Source: Mus musculus
Taxonomy: Eukaryota; Chordata; Mammalia; Rodentia; Muridae
DNA: 64,000 nucleotides
Assembly: GCF_000001635.26 (NCBI RefSeq)
Contig: NC_000069.6
Coordinates: forward strand, 109,935,226-109,999,225
Direction: 5' to 3'
In this document: positions 48,145-58,818 of the stretch, in pieces
Position numbering within the stretch: position 1 is the stretch's first letter
How the letters are laid out: each line of letters starts with the position of its first letter
Made by a program: the position numbers and the translations under genes
Notes under the pieces: generated by a model
Told to the model about the DNA's origin: nothing
Seen by the model: the letters and a program-made list of their open reading frames with translations, nothing else
Databases searched by the model: none

Positions 48145-48330
48145 CTATATTGTCTATATGTTTGTGTTCCCAAAAATTATAATCTGAAAACAGCTTCCTA
48201 TCTGATAGCTTTGGAATGTGGGGGCTTTGAGATATGAGGGAGGAGGCCTCAGAAACACAACCAAATCACTTAAAAGAAGAAGACCTAGGAAGAACTGTCT
48301 CCACTACCAACCTAGAAAGTTATAGTGAGA
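48145..48330 (+). mobile_element. MaLR LTR fragment (MLT1/MST-like)
   Basis: Words typical of mammalian MaLR LTR starts: tatatgtttgtgttcccaaa, aattataatctgaaaac, tttggaatgtgggggctttg, agatatgagggaggaggcct. They correspond to 'atgtttgtgtccccccaaaat', 'gttgaaatcctaa', 'ggtggggcctttgggag' and 'gtcatgagggtggagccc'. Diverged and truncated. Confidence 0.5.
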
Positions 48331-50160
48331 GAAAGAACCAACTGTGGTTCATTTTGGACATTTAAGAACTAGAAAGTGGCCCCTCAGCAGTTACCAAATC
48401 TGCTGGCAGGAAGATGTGGGATTTTCAGCCTCCGGAGGTGTGAAAATAGCTTTTGCTGTTTTCAAGATGTTTAGTTTTCAATATTTATTTGTTTTTCTGT
48501 TTTTGTTTTTGTTTTTTACAGTAGTCTTAAGACACTGAAGCAGATTTTATCTGAAAACTCATCTATTATATAAGGAAGTTGTTCTAACTGAGAATAAAGA
48601 ACCAAGCTGTGACATGACTAATGGAATCTAGAGCTTGCTGGGACCAATGGCTAGCTGAGAAAAGACACTGGGCTAGGGTTACGATCTCATTCTGAGGCAG
48701 AATACTAAGGAAAGAAACCAAAGAACCTAGATTATCTACAAAAGGATGTGGACCAAGTGGTGTATAGGACACAGTGCAGGGTTAGGAGACAACACCTCAG
48801 AGGCATTGTATAAACATTGTGGTTTTCACTGAAAAAAACAAACTACTTAACAAACAAACAAGTGAAGATATCATTTCCAAATTTGGGGGAGTTGTTATGG
48901 CACAAAAATGTTAATATATTTATTTGTTACCCATTTTGATAGCAAAAATACACCTGTTTACAGCCTCCAGGATATTAATTGGATTCAGCTGGCATGAAGT
49001 CGGAGAATGAAGACTCTCAGGACTGGAGCTAGAATAGACAGGCGAGGGTTGGCAAGGAGGAGACATTTGAAACAGTTTTGGCTGTTGTTTCCTTGGCAAC
49101 TGAGATTGTTTCTATTGAATAAACCAAGAGAGTTTCTGGATGTTTTTTCTTTTCTTTTGCTTTCTTTCTTTTTTTTTTTTTAAACCACATTAAAAAAATA
49201 GAAAAACAAACAAACAAATAGTTCTTCATGGGAAACCAATCAAATGTATTTTGATACTTTAATAAAAAAAAGACCCACGAGCAACCATCCTGTGTTTTTA
49301 AATGATGGTTTAGAATTTAATTCCAGAATTACATGTGTCTTACTCAACTAACATTTTATCCAGCTGTTTCTCTGACATTTCTCATGCCGAGTGATGCCTT
49401 CCAGTGTTCTCAATGCTTTAGCGGCTGTACTGATCCCCACACCCCTACCTATCTACAGTGTGGTATGTAACTGTTGTCAAAATGTTAATTAATTCACCAT
49501 TTCTTTTATTGTGAGAGTTTCACCAGGAAAAAAAAATGTCAGCCAACAACTGAGTGTGCTTAGTAGCTTATCCTGGTTTGCAAGTTTCTTTTCTTGTACA
49601 TGGAACAGCTCAAAAAATACAGAATGTACAGATCACATTTTAGGCAAAAGCGAGTTTTACATACCCTTTGAACAGGTACAGATGTCAAAAGTGATATGAG
49701 GTATGTAGCTGGGGAAAAGAAGGTGAAGCAGCTATGGAATTTAAGATTGCCTCATTACCACACCATCCTATATTAGCAACCTGAAAATTCTACAGCTCTC
49801 AAATGAACTGTCTCAAATTCTTGATTTGAAGATTCTTGATTCTTGATTCTCGATTCTCCATCAAGATTTATGGAGGTTAGACAAGAGCCAATAAACAGAT
49901 TTTTCTTTTGTTTGAGAAAGTTTTAGTCATGCATGCACAGGTATAGGCTACTTAGCATATGAAAATATATGCATAATACTTTAGTCATTATAAATTTCAA
50001 AGTCACCAAATGGGCTCATGAGACAAGGAGGCAGGCTGAGGGTAATCATTCATTTCTAAATGCTGCTACGGGTCCTAAAACAATGGTACTTTATTCATCT
50101 ATCATTTATGGTAAAAAAAAAAATACTTTAGCACTATACCACATTCCTAAACCGGAGAGG

Positions 50161-50162
<2 letters not shown>
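48331..50162. other. single-copy DNA with small simple repeats
   Basis: 49831-49858 has four gattctt/gattctc heptamers in tandem. T-rich stretches lie at about 48487-48520 and 49145-49182. No exon was recognised. Confidence 0.45.

Positions 50163-50206
<44 letters not shown>
50163..50206. repeat. (TA)n microsatellite
   Basis: A pure TA run of about 44 bp. The Ile-Tyr frame across it is an artefact. Confidence 0.95.
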
Positions 50207-50212
<6 letters not shown>

Positions 50213-50531
50213 GGAACTATAGTTCTACAGTTGTATGAAACTACAAAATGGCAAAGATAACAACATGGGTCCACTGGTTGGGTAAAAGATTGTAGCACTC
50301 TTCAAGAAGACAATAGAAGGAAATTATAAAAGATAAGAGGAAAAGAAGAATGTCAAGGGGGTTAAGGAGGTGAGAGTTTTGGAAGCACAATTGCTCCAAG
50401 CTAGGGCTAGAGGGTTAGATGAGAGTAAAGATGAGAATTGGGGCTTGAAATTGGAAACAAAGTAAAGGCTTCATAAAGAATAACTGGAGTCTCTTATACT
50501 GCAAAGGTCCCTGGCATTAGTCCATGATAAC
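50207..50531. other. single-copy DNA, nothing identified
   Basis: A purine-biased spacer without a recognised element. Confidence 0.4.
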
Positions 50532-50534
50532 TAT

Positions 50535-50577
<43 letters not shown>
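50532..50577. repeat. (TTTA)n at the A-tail side of a B1
   Basis: About eleven ttta tetranucleotides directly at the tail side of the antisense B1. They most likely derive from expansion of its poly-A tail. Confidence 0.95.
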
Positions 50578-50579
50578 TA

Positions 50580-50731
50580 TTTTTCAAGACAGGGTTTCTC
50601 TGTGTAGCCCTGGCTGTCCTGGAACTCACTCTGTAGACCTGACTGGCCTTGAACTCACAGAGATTGGTCTGCCTCTGCCTCCCTAGTACTGAGATTAAAG
50701 GTATGTGCCACCACTGCCTAGATCCTAATCA
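50580..50731 (-). mobile_element. B1 SINE, antisense
   Basis: The plus strand reads caagacagggtttctctgtg, tagccctggctgtcctggaa, ctcactctgtagacctgact, ggccttgaactcacagag, tctgcctctgcctccctag and gattaaaggtatgtgccacc. This is the full reverse complement of B1 with few changes, so moderately young. Confidence 0.96.
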
Positions 50732-51369
50732 CATTTTAAAAATAATATAATAAATAAACAAAATAAGAAGATTCCTTTTAATTAAATAAGCCATCTAGGG
50801 ATACCCTAGTGTTCTGAGTTTTAAGACTCAAGTGAGACTCCCTTCTTTGGCATTTATGGTCCTGAGGACTGCAGATTGCAGTTCCCAGTCGGGAATGTAT
50901 GTCCCATAACAGAGAGAGCTCCAAGTCAGACTTTGTAAGAACTGTTTAGGGTTTTATACTCACCAAGTAGCCAAAGGAAACTGTGCTAACTTCCCAAATC
51001 TTGGTCCTTATATAAGAATGAGCAACCCCAAATCAGGAAACATTAGAGAAAAATAATTAGAGAATTCAAGACAACAAAAAGAAAACTGACCTTTAAGGGA
51101 ACAGAAATAATTCAAGGAGCAGAGAATAGGATAAAAATTGTAGTTAATGCATCCATAGAGGAAAAAAAAAAAGATACAGAGGGGGGACGGGGTCAGAATG
51201 AAGCATTAATACAGAGATCAGATTAGGACATACAGAATAAATATAGTAGTTTTTTTGAGGAAAAGAACAGAGAATATGAAGAATAAGACATGATTAAAAA
51301 TTTTTTATATATAAAGAATGAAACTAATTTTTAGTTTGAAAGACCCTATAGAAAAAAATGTGGTTTTCG
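50732..51369. other. single-copy DNA, nothing identified
   Basis: No repeat or exon was recognised. An A11-12 run lies near 51161-51172 and G-runs at about 51180-51190. Confidence 0.4.
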
Positions 51370-52140
51370 TTTTGTTGTGTGTTTGTTTGTTTGTTTTCCC
51401 AAGATAGCACTCATCTTCAGCAAGTTTAGGGAGACATTGTAGACCATAATCAAGTTTTCTGAGAGACACTCTTTAAGTGGTATGTGAAGCTCCCTCCATA
51501 AAGCCTCACCAATGTGACTATATAAACATAAGCTGAGCAAGGATAACAACAAAAAACATGCGAAGTAGATACGGAAAAGACCATGATGCCTCATCCCCAC
51601 ACAAAGAACTACAGGCAACTAAGGAACGCTGAGAGGAAGAAATAGTCTCCCCCACCCCCCCACCCCCCCACCCCTGCTCCTCCCTCCCAGGATTGGTTAC
51701 CCAATAGTAAATGGTCAGCCCTAAAACACACATACAAGTAATATTATAGAGATTGAGAAGGTTACATTTATGAGTGTAGAAACAACGAATGAAAAAGTGA
51801 CCATGTTTGAACAGATCAAGGAAGTTGAGGGAGGGGCAAGAGCAGTGGTCCTCAACCTTCAACCACTGTGGCCCTTCAATGTGTTTCTTCACACTGTGGT
51901 GACACCCAGCCATACAACTATTTTGTTACTACTTCATAACTGGTTCTGTTATGAATTGTAGCTGCTTCTGTTATGAATTGTAGTGTAAGTATGGATGTAT
52001 AGAAGATCTGATATAGGATCCTCAGGAAAAGATGGTGGAGTCCAAAAGGGTCGCGACCCACAGGTTGAGAACATCTGTTTTAGCAGGAGCCCATGGAAGT
52101 GTAAGTTATGTAAATAGAGTATAATCTTAAAAAGAAAAAA
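51370..52140 (+). mobile_element. L1 (Lx-class) 3' end, sense, interrupted by URR1
   Basis: Lx-type L1 3' UTR words appear in order: actcatcttcagcaagttta, ccataatcaagttttctgag, catgatgcctcatccccaca, caaagaactacaggcaact, ggattggttacccaata, aatggtcagccctaaaac, gtgtagaaacaacgaatg. After the URR1 come catggaagtgtaagttatg and agtataatcttaaaaag plus an A-rich tail. A C-rich run lies at 51652-51675. It mirrors the antisense L1 piece at 570-985. Confidence 0.65.
51843..52077 (+). mobile_element. URR1 hAT-type DNA transposon inside an L1 3' end
   Basis: The left end cagtggtcctcaaccttc and the right end aagggtcgcgacccacaggt with tgagaacatctg match URR1. The interior has ttgttactacttcataactg and ctgttatgaattgtagtgta, the latter word partly duplicated (51946-51985). 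The right TIR is damaged and no clean 8-bp TSD is visible. Confidence 0.8.
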
Positions 52141-52372
52141 GAAAAGGAAAACAGTGTTTTAATCACTGCTTATCTTTAGCAAGTCTAAGGAAACAAAGAC
52201 TATAATCCAAAAATGTAAGCAAAAAATTTATATATGTATTTATATGAATACACACACACACATACACAAACACAGAGACATGAGCACATGTCTTTTGAGG
52301 AAGAGGGATTCAGAAAGCAACTCTTTACCAGCAATTAGAAGTCAACAGTCAATACACCAGTGCTCTAAAGTA
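52141..52372. other. short spacer with (CA)n and faint L1-like words
   Basis: A short CA-rich stretch lies at 52249-52275. 52158-52205 (actgcttatctttagcaagt, then actataatcc) loosely resembles 51405-51450 of the L1 copy, so some L1 sequence may be present. Confidence 0.4.
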
Positions 52373-52385
52373 CCACAATACTATT

Positions 52386-53049
52386 TTTTTTAATTAGGTA
52401 TTTTCCTCATTTACATTTTCAATGCTATCCCAAAGGTCCCCCATACCCACCCCCCCCTATCCCCTACCCACCCACTCCCCCTTTTTAGCCCTGGCGTTCC
52501 CCTGTACTGGGGCATATAAAGTTTGCAAGTCCAATGGGCCTCTCTTTGCAGTGATGGCCGACTAGGCCATCTTTTGATACATATGCAGCTAAAGACAAGA
52601 GCTCCTGGGTACTGGTTAGTTCATATTGTTGTTCCACCTATAGGGTTGCAGTTCCCTTTAGCTCCTTGGGTAATTTTTCTAGCTCCTCCATTAGGGGCCT
52701 TGTGACCCATCCAATAGTTGACTGTGATCATCCACTTCTGTGTTTGCTAGGCCCTGGCATAGTCTCACAAGAGAGAGCTATATCTGGGTCCTTTCAGCAA
52801 AATCTTGCTAGTGTATGCAATGGTGTCAGCATTTGGAAGCTGATTATGGGATGGATCCCTGCATATGGCAATCACTAGATGGTCCATCCTTTCATCACAG
52901 CTCCAAATTTTGTCTCTGTAACTCCTTCTATGGGTGTTTTGTTCCCATTTCTAAGAAAGGGTAAAGTGTCCACACTTTGGTCTTCATTCTTCTTGAATTT
53001 CATGCATTTGGCAAGTTGTATCATATCTTGGGTATCCTAAGTTTCTAGG
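52386..53049 (-). other. L1 3' UTR with G-rich polypurine tract
   Basis: This lies downstream of the ORF2 stop and ends in the A tail. On the plus strand 52438-52483 is a C-rich tract (G-runs on the L1 sense strand), the polypurine segment with G-quadruplex potential that L1 3' UTRs are known to carry. The block tagccctggcgttcccctgt, ggggcatataaagtttgcaa is shared with the short L1 copy at 33416-33653. Confidence 0.85.
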
Positions 53050-56000
53050 CTAATATCCACTTATCAGTGAGTACATATTGTGTGAGTTCCTTTGTGATTG
53101 GGTTACTTCACTCAGGATGATACCCTCCAGGTCCATCCATTTGCCTAGGAATTTCATAAATTCATTTTTTTTAATAGCTGAGTAGTATTCCATTGTGTAA
53201 ATGTACCACATTTTCTGTATCCATTCCTCTGTTGAGGGGCATCTGGGTTCTTTCCAGCTTCTGGCTATTATAAACAAGGCTGCTATGAACATAGTGGAGC
53301 ATGTGTTCTTCTTACCAGTTGGGACATCTTCTGGATATATGCCCAGGAGAGGTATTGCAGGATCCTCCGGTAGTACTATGTCTAATTGTCTGAGGAACCG
53401 CCAGACTGATTTCAGGAGTGGTTGTACAAGCTTGCAATCCCACCAACAATGGAGGAGTGTTCCCCTTTCTCCACATCCTCGCCAGCATCTGCTGTCACCT
53501 GAGTTTTTGATCTTTGCCATTCTGACTGGAGTGAAGTGGAATCTCAGTGTTGTTTTGATTTGCATTTCCCTGATGATTAAGGATGTTGAACATTTTTTCA
53601 GGTGCTTCTCTGCCATTCGGTATTCCTCAGGGGAGAATTCTTTGTTCAGCTCTGAGCCCCATTTTTTAATGGGGTTATTTGATTTTCTGGAGTCCACCTT
53701 CTTGAGTTCTTTATATATATTAGATATTAGTCCCCTATCTGATTTGGGATAGGTAAAGATCCTTTCCCAATCTGTTGGTGGCCTCTTTGTCTTATTGACG
53801 GTGTCTTTTGCTTTGCAGAAGCTTTGCAATTTTATGAGGTCCCATTTATCGATTCTCGATCTTACAGTACAAGCCATTGCTGTTCTATTCAGGAATTTTT
53901 CCCCTGTACCCATATCTTCGAGGCTTTTCCCTACTTTCTTCTCTATAAGTTTCAGTGTCTCTGGTTTTATGTGGAGTTCCTTAATCCACTTAGATTTGAC
54001 CTTAGTACAAGGAGATAGAAATGGATCAATTCGCATTCTTCTACATGACAACCGCCAGTTGTGCCAGCACCATTTGTTGAAAATGCTGTCTTTTTTTCAC
54101 TGGATGGTTTTAGCTCCCTTGTCAAAGATCAAGTGACCATAGGTGTGTGGGTTCATATCTGGGTCTTCAATTCTGTTCCATTGGTCTACTTGTCTGTCAC
54201 TATACCAGTACCATGCAGTTTTTATCACAATTGCTCTGTAGTACAGTTTTAGATCCGGCATGGTGATTCCACCAGAGGTTTTTTTATCCTTGAGAAGAGT
54301 TTTTGCTATCCTAGGGTTTTTGTTATTCCAGATGAATCTGCCGATTGCCCTTTCTAATTCGTTGAAGAATTGAGTTGGAATTTTGATGGGGATTGCATTG
54401 AATCTGTAGATTGCTTTTGGCAAGATAGCCATTTTTACAATGTTGATCCTGCCAATCCATGAGCATGGGAGATCTTTCCATCTTCTGAGATCTTCTTTAA
54501 TTTCTTTCTTTAGAGACTTGAAGTTCTTATCATACAGATCTTTCACTTCCTTAGAGTCACGCCAAGGTATTTTATATTATTTGTGACTATTGAGAAGGGT
54601 GTTGTTTCCCTAATTTCTTTCTCAGTCTGTTTATCCTTTGTGTACAGAAAGGCCATTGACTTGTTTGAGTTAATTTTATGTCCAGCTACTTCACTGAAGC
54701 TGTTTATCAGGCTTAGGAGTTCTCTGGTGGAATTTTTAGGGTCACGTATATATACTATCATATCATCTGCAAAAAGTGATATTTTGACTTCTTCCTTTCC
54801 AATTTGTATCCCCTTGATCTCCTTTTGTTGTCTAATTGCTCTGGCTAGGACTTCAAGTACAATGTTGAATAGGTAGGGCGAGAGTGGACAGCCTTGTCTA
54901 GTCCCTGATTTTAGTGGGATTCCTTCCAGTTTCTCACCATTTACTTTGATGTTGGCTATTGGTTTGCTGTAGATTGCTTTTATCATGTTTAGGTATGGGC
55001 CTTGAATTCCTGATCTTTCCAAGACTTTTATCATGAATGGGTGTTCGATTTTGTCAAATGCTTTCTCAGCATGTAAGGAGATGATCATGTGGGTTTTTTG
55101 TCTTTAGGTTTGTTTATATACTGGATTACATTGATGGATTTCCATATATTAAACCATCCCTGCATCCCTGGGATGAAACCTACTTGGTCAGGATGGATGA
55201 TTGTTTTGATGTGTTCTTGGATTCGGTTAGCAAGAACTTTATTGAGGATTTTTGCATCGATATTCATAAGGGAAATTGGTCTGAAGTTCTCTATCTTTGT
55301 TGGGTCTTTTTGTGGTTTAGGTATCAGAGTAATTGTGGCTTCATAGAATGAGTTGGGTAGAGTACCTTCCGTTTCTATTTTGTGGAATAGTTTGTGAAGA
55401 ACTGGATTTAGGTCTTCTTTGAAGGTCTGATAGAACTCTGCACTAAATCCATCTGGTCCTGGGCTTTTTTTGGCTGGGAGACTATTAATAACTGCTTCTA
55501 TTTCTTTAGGTGATATGGGACTGTTTAGATGGTCAACTTGATCCTGATTCAACTTTGGTACCTGGTATCTGTCCAGAAATTTCGTCCAGGTTTTCCAGTT
55601 TTGTTGAGTATAGCCTTTTGTAGAAGGATCTGATGGTGTTTTGGATTTCTTCAGGATCTGTTGTTATGTCTCCCTTTTCATTTCTGATTTTGTTAATTAG
55701 GATTTTGTCCCTGTGCCCTCTAGTGAGTCTAGGTAAGGGTTTATCTATCTTGTTGATTTTCTCAAAGAACCAACTCCTCGTTTGGTTAATTCTTTGAATA
55801 ATTCTTCTTGTTTCCACTTGGTTGATTTCACCCCTGAGATTGATTATTTCCTGCCTTCTACTCCTCTTGGGTGAATTTGCTTCCTTTTCTTCTAGACCTT
55901 TTAGGTGTGTTGTCAAGCTGCTAATGTGTGCTCTCTCTAGTTTCTTTTTGGAGGCACTCAGAGCTATGAGTTTTCCTCTTAGGAATGCTTTCATTGTGTC

Positions 56001-56884
56001 ACATAAGTTTGGGTATGTTGTGGCTTCATTTTCATTAAACTCCAAAAAGTCCTTAATTTCTTTCTTTATTCCTTTCTTGACCAAAGTATCATTGAGAAGA
56101 GTGTTGTTCAGTTTCCACGTGAATGTTGGCTTTCTATTATTTATTTTGTTATTGAAGATCAGCCTTAGTCCATGGTGATCTGATAGGATGCATGGGATAA
56201 TTTCAATATTTTTGTATATGTGGAGGCTTGTTTTGTGACCAATTATGTGGTCAATTTTAGAGAATGTACCATGAGGTGCTGAGAAGAAGGTATATCCTTT
56301 TGTTTTAGGATAAAATGTTCTGTAGATATCTGTTAAGTCCATTTGTTTCATAACTTCTGTTAGTTTCACCGTGTCCCTGTTTAGTTTCTGTTTCCATGAT
56401 CTGTCCATTGGTGAAAGTGGTGTGTTGATGTCTCCCACTATTATTGTGTGAGGTGCAATGTGTGCTTTGAGCTTTACTAAAGTTTCTTCAATGAATGTGG
56501 CTGCCCTTGTATTTGGAGCATAGATATTCAGAATTGAGAGTTCCTCTTGGAGGATTTTACCTTTGATGAGTATGAAGTCCCCCTCCTTGTCTTTTTTGAT
56601 GACTTTGGGTTGAAAGTCAATCTTATCAGATATTAGGATGACTACTCCAGCTTGTTTCTTCATACCATTTGCTTGGAAAATTGTTTTCCAGCCTTTCATT
56701 CTGAGGTAGTGTCTATCTTTTTCTCTGAGATGAGTTTCCTGTAAGCAGCAAAATGTTGGGTCTTGTTTGTGTAGCCAGTTTGTTAGTCTATGTCTTTTTA
56801 TTGGGGAGTTGAGACCATTGATATTAACAGATATTAAGGAAAAGTAATTGTTGTTCCTGTTATTTTTGTTGTTAAAGTTGGCAT
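53050..56884 (-). pseudogene. L1 ORF2 (endonuclease-reverse transcriptase), inactivated
   Basis: ORF2p would nick DNA and reverse-transcribe L1 RNA. The start ATG at 56884 reads into a stop at 56836-56834 after about 16 codons, consistent with a 1-base loss near 56854. The endonuclease lies at 56699 downward with GDINTP, SKIDHI and SDHHGL motifs. The frame changes near 55540, near 55087 and near 54545. Reverse transcriptase has RQGCPLSPYLFN and the FADD motif, but motif A reads SLHAEKAFDK, with His (55073-55071) where the catalytic Asp is expected. A TGA at 54099-54097 interrupts the later part in frame. The C-terminal 333 codons keep the Cys/His knuckle CWRGCGERGTLLHCWWDC. Usual length is about 1,280 residues. 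Six independent lesions make it non-functional. Confidence 0.95.
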
Positions 56885-56924
56885 TCTGTTCTTGTGGCTG
56901 TCTTCTTTTAGTTTTGTTGAGGGA

Positions 56925-58048
56925 TTATCTTCTTGTTTTTTCTAGGGCGTGGTTCCCGTCCTTGTATTGTTTTTTTTTTTTTTTTTTCTGTTATTATCCT
57001 TTGAAGGGCTGGGTTCGTGGAGAGATAATGGGTGAATTTAGTTTTGTCGTGGAATACTTTGGTTTCTCCATCTATGGTAATTGAGAGTTTGGCTGGGTAT
57101 AGTATCCTGGGCTGGAATTCGTGTTCTCTTAGTGTCTGTATAACATCTGTCCAGGCTCTTCTGGCTTTCATAGTCTCTGGTGGAAAATCTGGTGTAATTC
57201 TGATAGGCTTGCCTTTATGTTACTTGACCTTTTTCCCTTACTGCTTTTAGTATTCTATCTTTATTTAGTGCATTTGATGTTCTGATTATTATGTGTCGGG
57301 AGGAATTTCTTTTCTGGTCCAGTCTATTTGGAGTTCTGTAGGCTTCTTGTATGTTCATGGGCATCTCTTTCTTTAGATTTGGGAAGTTTTCTTCAATAAT
57401 TTTGTTGAAGATGTTTGCTGGTCCTTTGAGTTGAAAATCTTCATTCTCATCCACTCCTATTATCTGTAGGTTTGGTCTTCTCATTGTGTCCTGCATTTCC
57501 TGGATGTTTTGAGTTAGGATCTTTTTGCATTTTCCATTTTCTTTGATTGTTGTGCCAATGTTCTCTATGGAATCTTCTGCACCTGAGATTCTCTCTTCCA
57601 TCTCTTGTATTCTGTTGCTGATGCTGGCATCTATGGTTCCAGATTTCTTTTCTAGGGTTTCTATCTCCAGCGTTGCCTCACTTTGGGTTTTCTTTATTGT
57701 GTCTACTTCCCTTTTTAGGTCTAGTATGGTTTTGTTCATTTCCATCACGTGTTTGGATGTGTTTTCCTGTTTTTCTATAAGGACTTCTACCTGTTTGGTT
57801 GTGTTTTCCTGTTTTTCTTTAAGGGCCTGTAACTCTTTAGCAGTGTTCTCCTGTATTTCTTTAAGTGAGTTATTAAATTCCTTCTTTATGTCCTCTACCA
57901 TCATCATGAGATATGCTTTTAAATCCAGGTCTACCTTTTCAAATGTGTTAGGGTGCCCTGGACTGGGCGAAGTGGGTGTTCTGGGTTCTGATGATGGTGA
58001 GTGGTCCTGGTTTCTGTTAGTAGGATTCTTACGTTTACCTTTTGCCAT
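56925..58048 (-). pseudogene. L1 ORF1 (RNA-binding chaperone), frameshifted
   Basis: ORF1p is the trimeric RNA-binding partner of ORF2p. The start is the ATG at 58048, beginning MAKGKRK. The open frame is 277 codons and stops at 57215 instead of about 357-370 as usual. The coiled coil is at about residues 40-150, with tandem 14-residue units built on ENTxKxxxxLxEKQ (plus strand about 57745-57860), which is the length-polymorphic region of mouse L1. The RRM-like part follows from about residue 170. The frame is lost near 57215 by what looks like a 2-base deletion giving a TAA. The C-terminal domain continues in another frame (57171 downward) and runs into an A18 homopolymer (T-run 56970-56987 on the plus strand) that alters the frame again. 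Confidence 0.95.
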
Positions 58049-58554
58049 CTGGCAATCTCTGGAGTTAGTTGTTATAGTTGTCTTTGTTTAGAGATTGTTC
58101 CTCTGTTGATTTTGTTACCCTCTATCAGCAGATGTGGGAGACTAGCTCTCTCCTCTGAGTTTCAGTGGTCAGAGCAGTCTCTGCAGGCAAGCTCTCCTCT
58201 TTCAGGGAAGGTGCACAGTTATCTGGTGTTTGGACCTCCTCCTGGCTGAAGATGAAGGCCCAAAACAGGATCGTTCCCAGAAGCTGTGTAGCTTTGGCCA
58301 GGAAGGTGGCCGGTTGTCTAGAGCCGAAGATGGCGCTGCCTCAGAAGCACTTTGGCTCTCGTCTGTCCCAGAAACTGCTGGCCTCTGTATTCCACACCGT
58401 CACCTGTGCAGCCTGCCCTCCTCGGAGTCCCGGAGCCAAGGAGGCTCCCGCTGGAGCCTGAGGCAGAAACCTCTCGGGCCGGGCAGACCCCTGTGCTCTC
58501 ACCAGGAAGGTGGCAGTTGTCTGGAGCCGAAGATGGCGCCGCCTCAGAAGCTCT
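58049..58554 (-). promoter_or_regulatory. L1 5' UTR: tether plus about 1.3 promoter monomers with YY1-like sites
   Basis: On the plus strand gagccgaagatggcg starts at 58321 and again at 58524, a 203-bp period, which suits an F-type monomer (about 206 bp). Each monomer carries aagatggcg (58327-58335 and 58530-58538), whose complement is a YY1-type ccatctt core, a known feature of mouse L1 promoters. The region is the most CpG-rich in the window. The non-monomeric tether lies between about 58260 and the ORF1 ATG. With about one monomer, transcription is probably weak. Frames in this region (for example 58230-58574) are not genes. Confidence 0.85.
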
Positions 58555-58624
58555 CCACAATACTATTGATTTGAACCCAGAATTCCATTTCCATTATAGA
58601 CTAGAAGAGAGATAAAGACTTTTC

Positions 58625-58807
58625 TTTCTTTTTTTTAAAATTTGTTTTATGTATGTGAGTGCACTGTAGCTATGTTTAAACACACCAGAAGAGGGTGTCA
58701 GATCCCATTATGGATGGTTGTGAGCCTCCATGTGGTTGCTGGGAATTGAACTCAGGACCTCTGGAAGAACAGCCAGTGCTCCGAACCGCTGAACCATCTC
58801 ACCAGCC
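58625..58807 (-). mobile_element. B2 SINE, antisense, with 11-bp TSD
   Basis: The plus strand shows tttctttttttt plus aaaatttgttttatgtatg (tail side), gtgcactgtagctatgttta, accagaagagggtgtcagat, gttgtgagcctccatgtggt, tgctgggaattgaactcagg and gctgaaccatctcaccagcc. The TSD aaagacttttc is perfect at 58614-58624 and 58808-58818. It lies only about 60 bp from the 5' end of the L1. B1, B2 and L1 share the same integration machinery. Confidence 0.95.
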
Positions 58808-58818
58808 AAAGACTTTTC

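Larger units (their letters stand above)
52386..58554 (-). mobile_element. L1Md element (F-type 5' end), 6,169 bp, perfect 13-bp TSD, inactive
   Basis: An autonomous-type non-LTR retrotransposon, now dead. The target duplication ccacaatactatt is perfect at 52373-52385 and 58555-58567 and fixes both ends. Order on the minus strand: partial second monomer and one 203-bp monomer, tether 5' UTR, ORF1 (58048 to about 56925), ORF2 (56884 to 53050), G-rich 3' UTR, A tail (T-run at 52386-52390). The 5' end is truncated in the monomer array only. ORF1 and ORF2 are each broken, see their entries. F-type is inferred from monomer length and words. The many plus-strand frames here are antisense shadows. 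Confidence 0.96.

Noticed and set aside
53201..58615. Plus-strand frames (for example 53201-53752, 57525-58091, 55822-56178) as genes
   Set aside because: They are antisense shadows of L1 ORF1, ORF2 and the 5' UTR on the minus strand.
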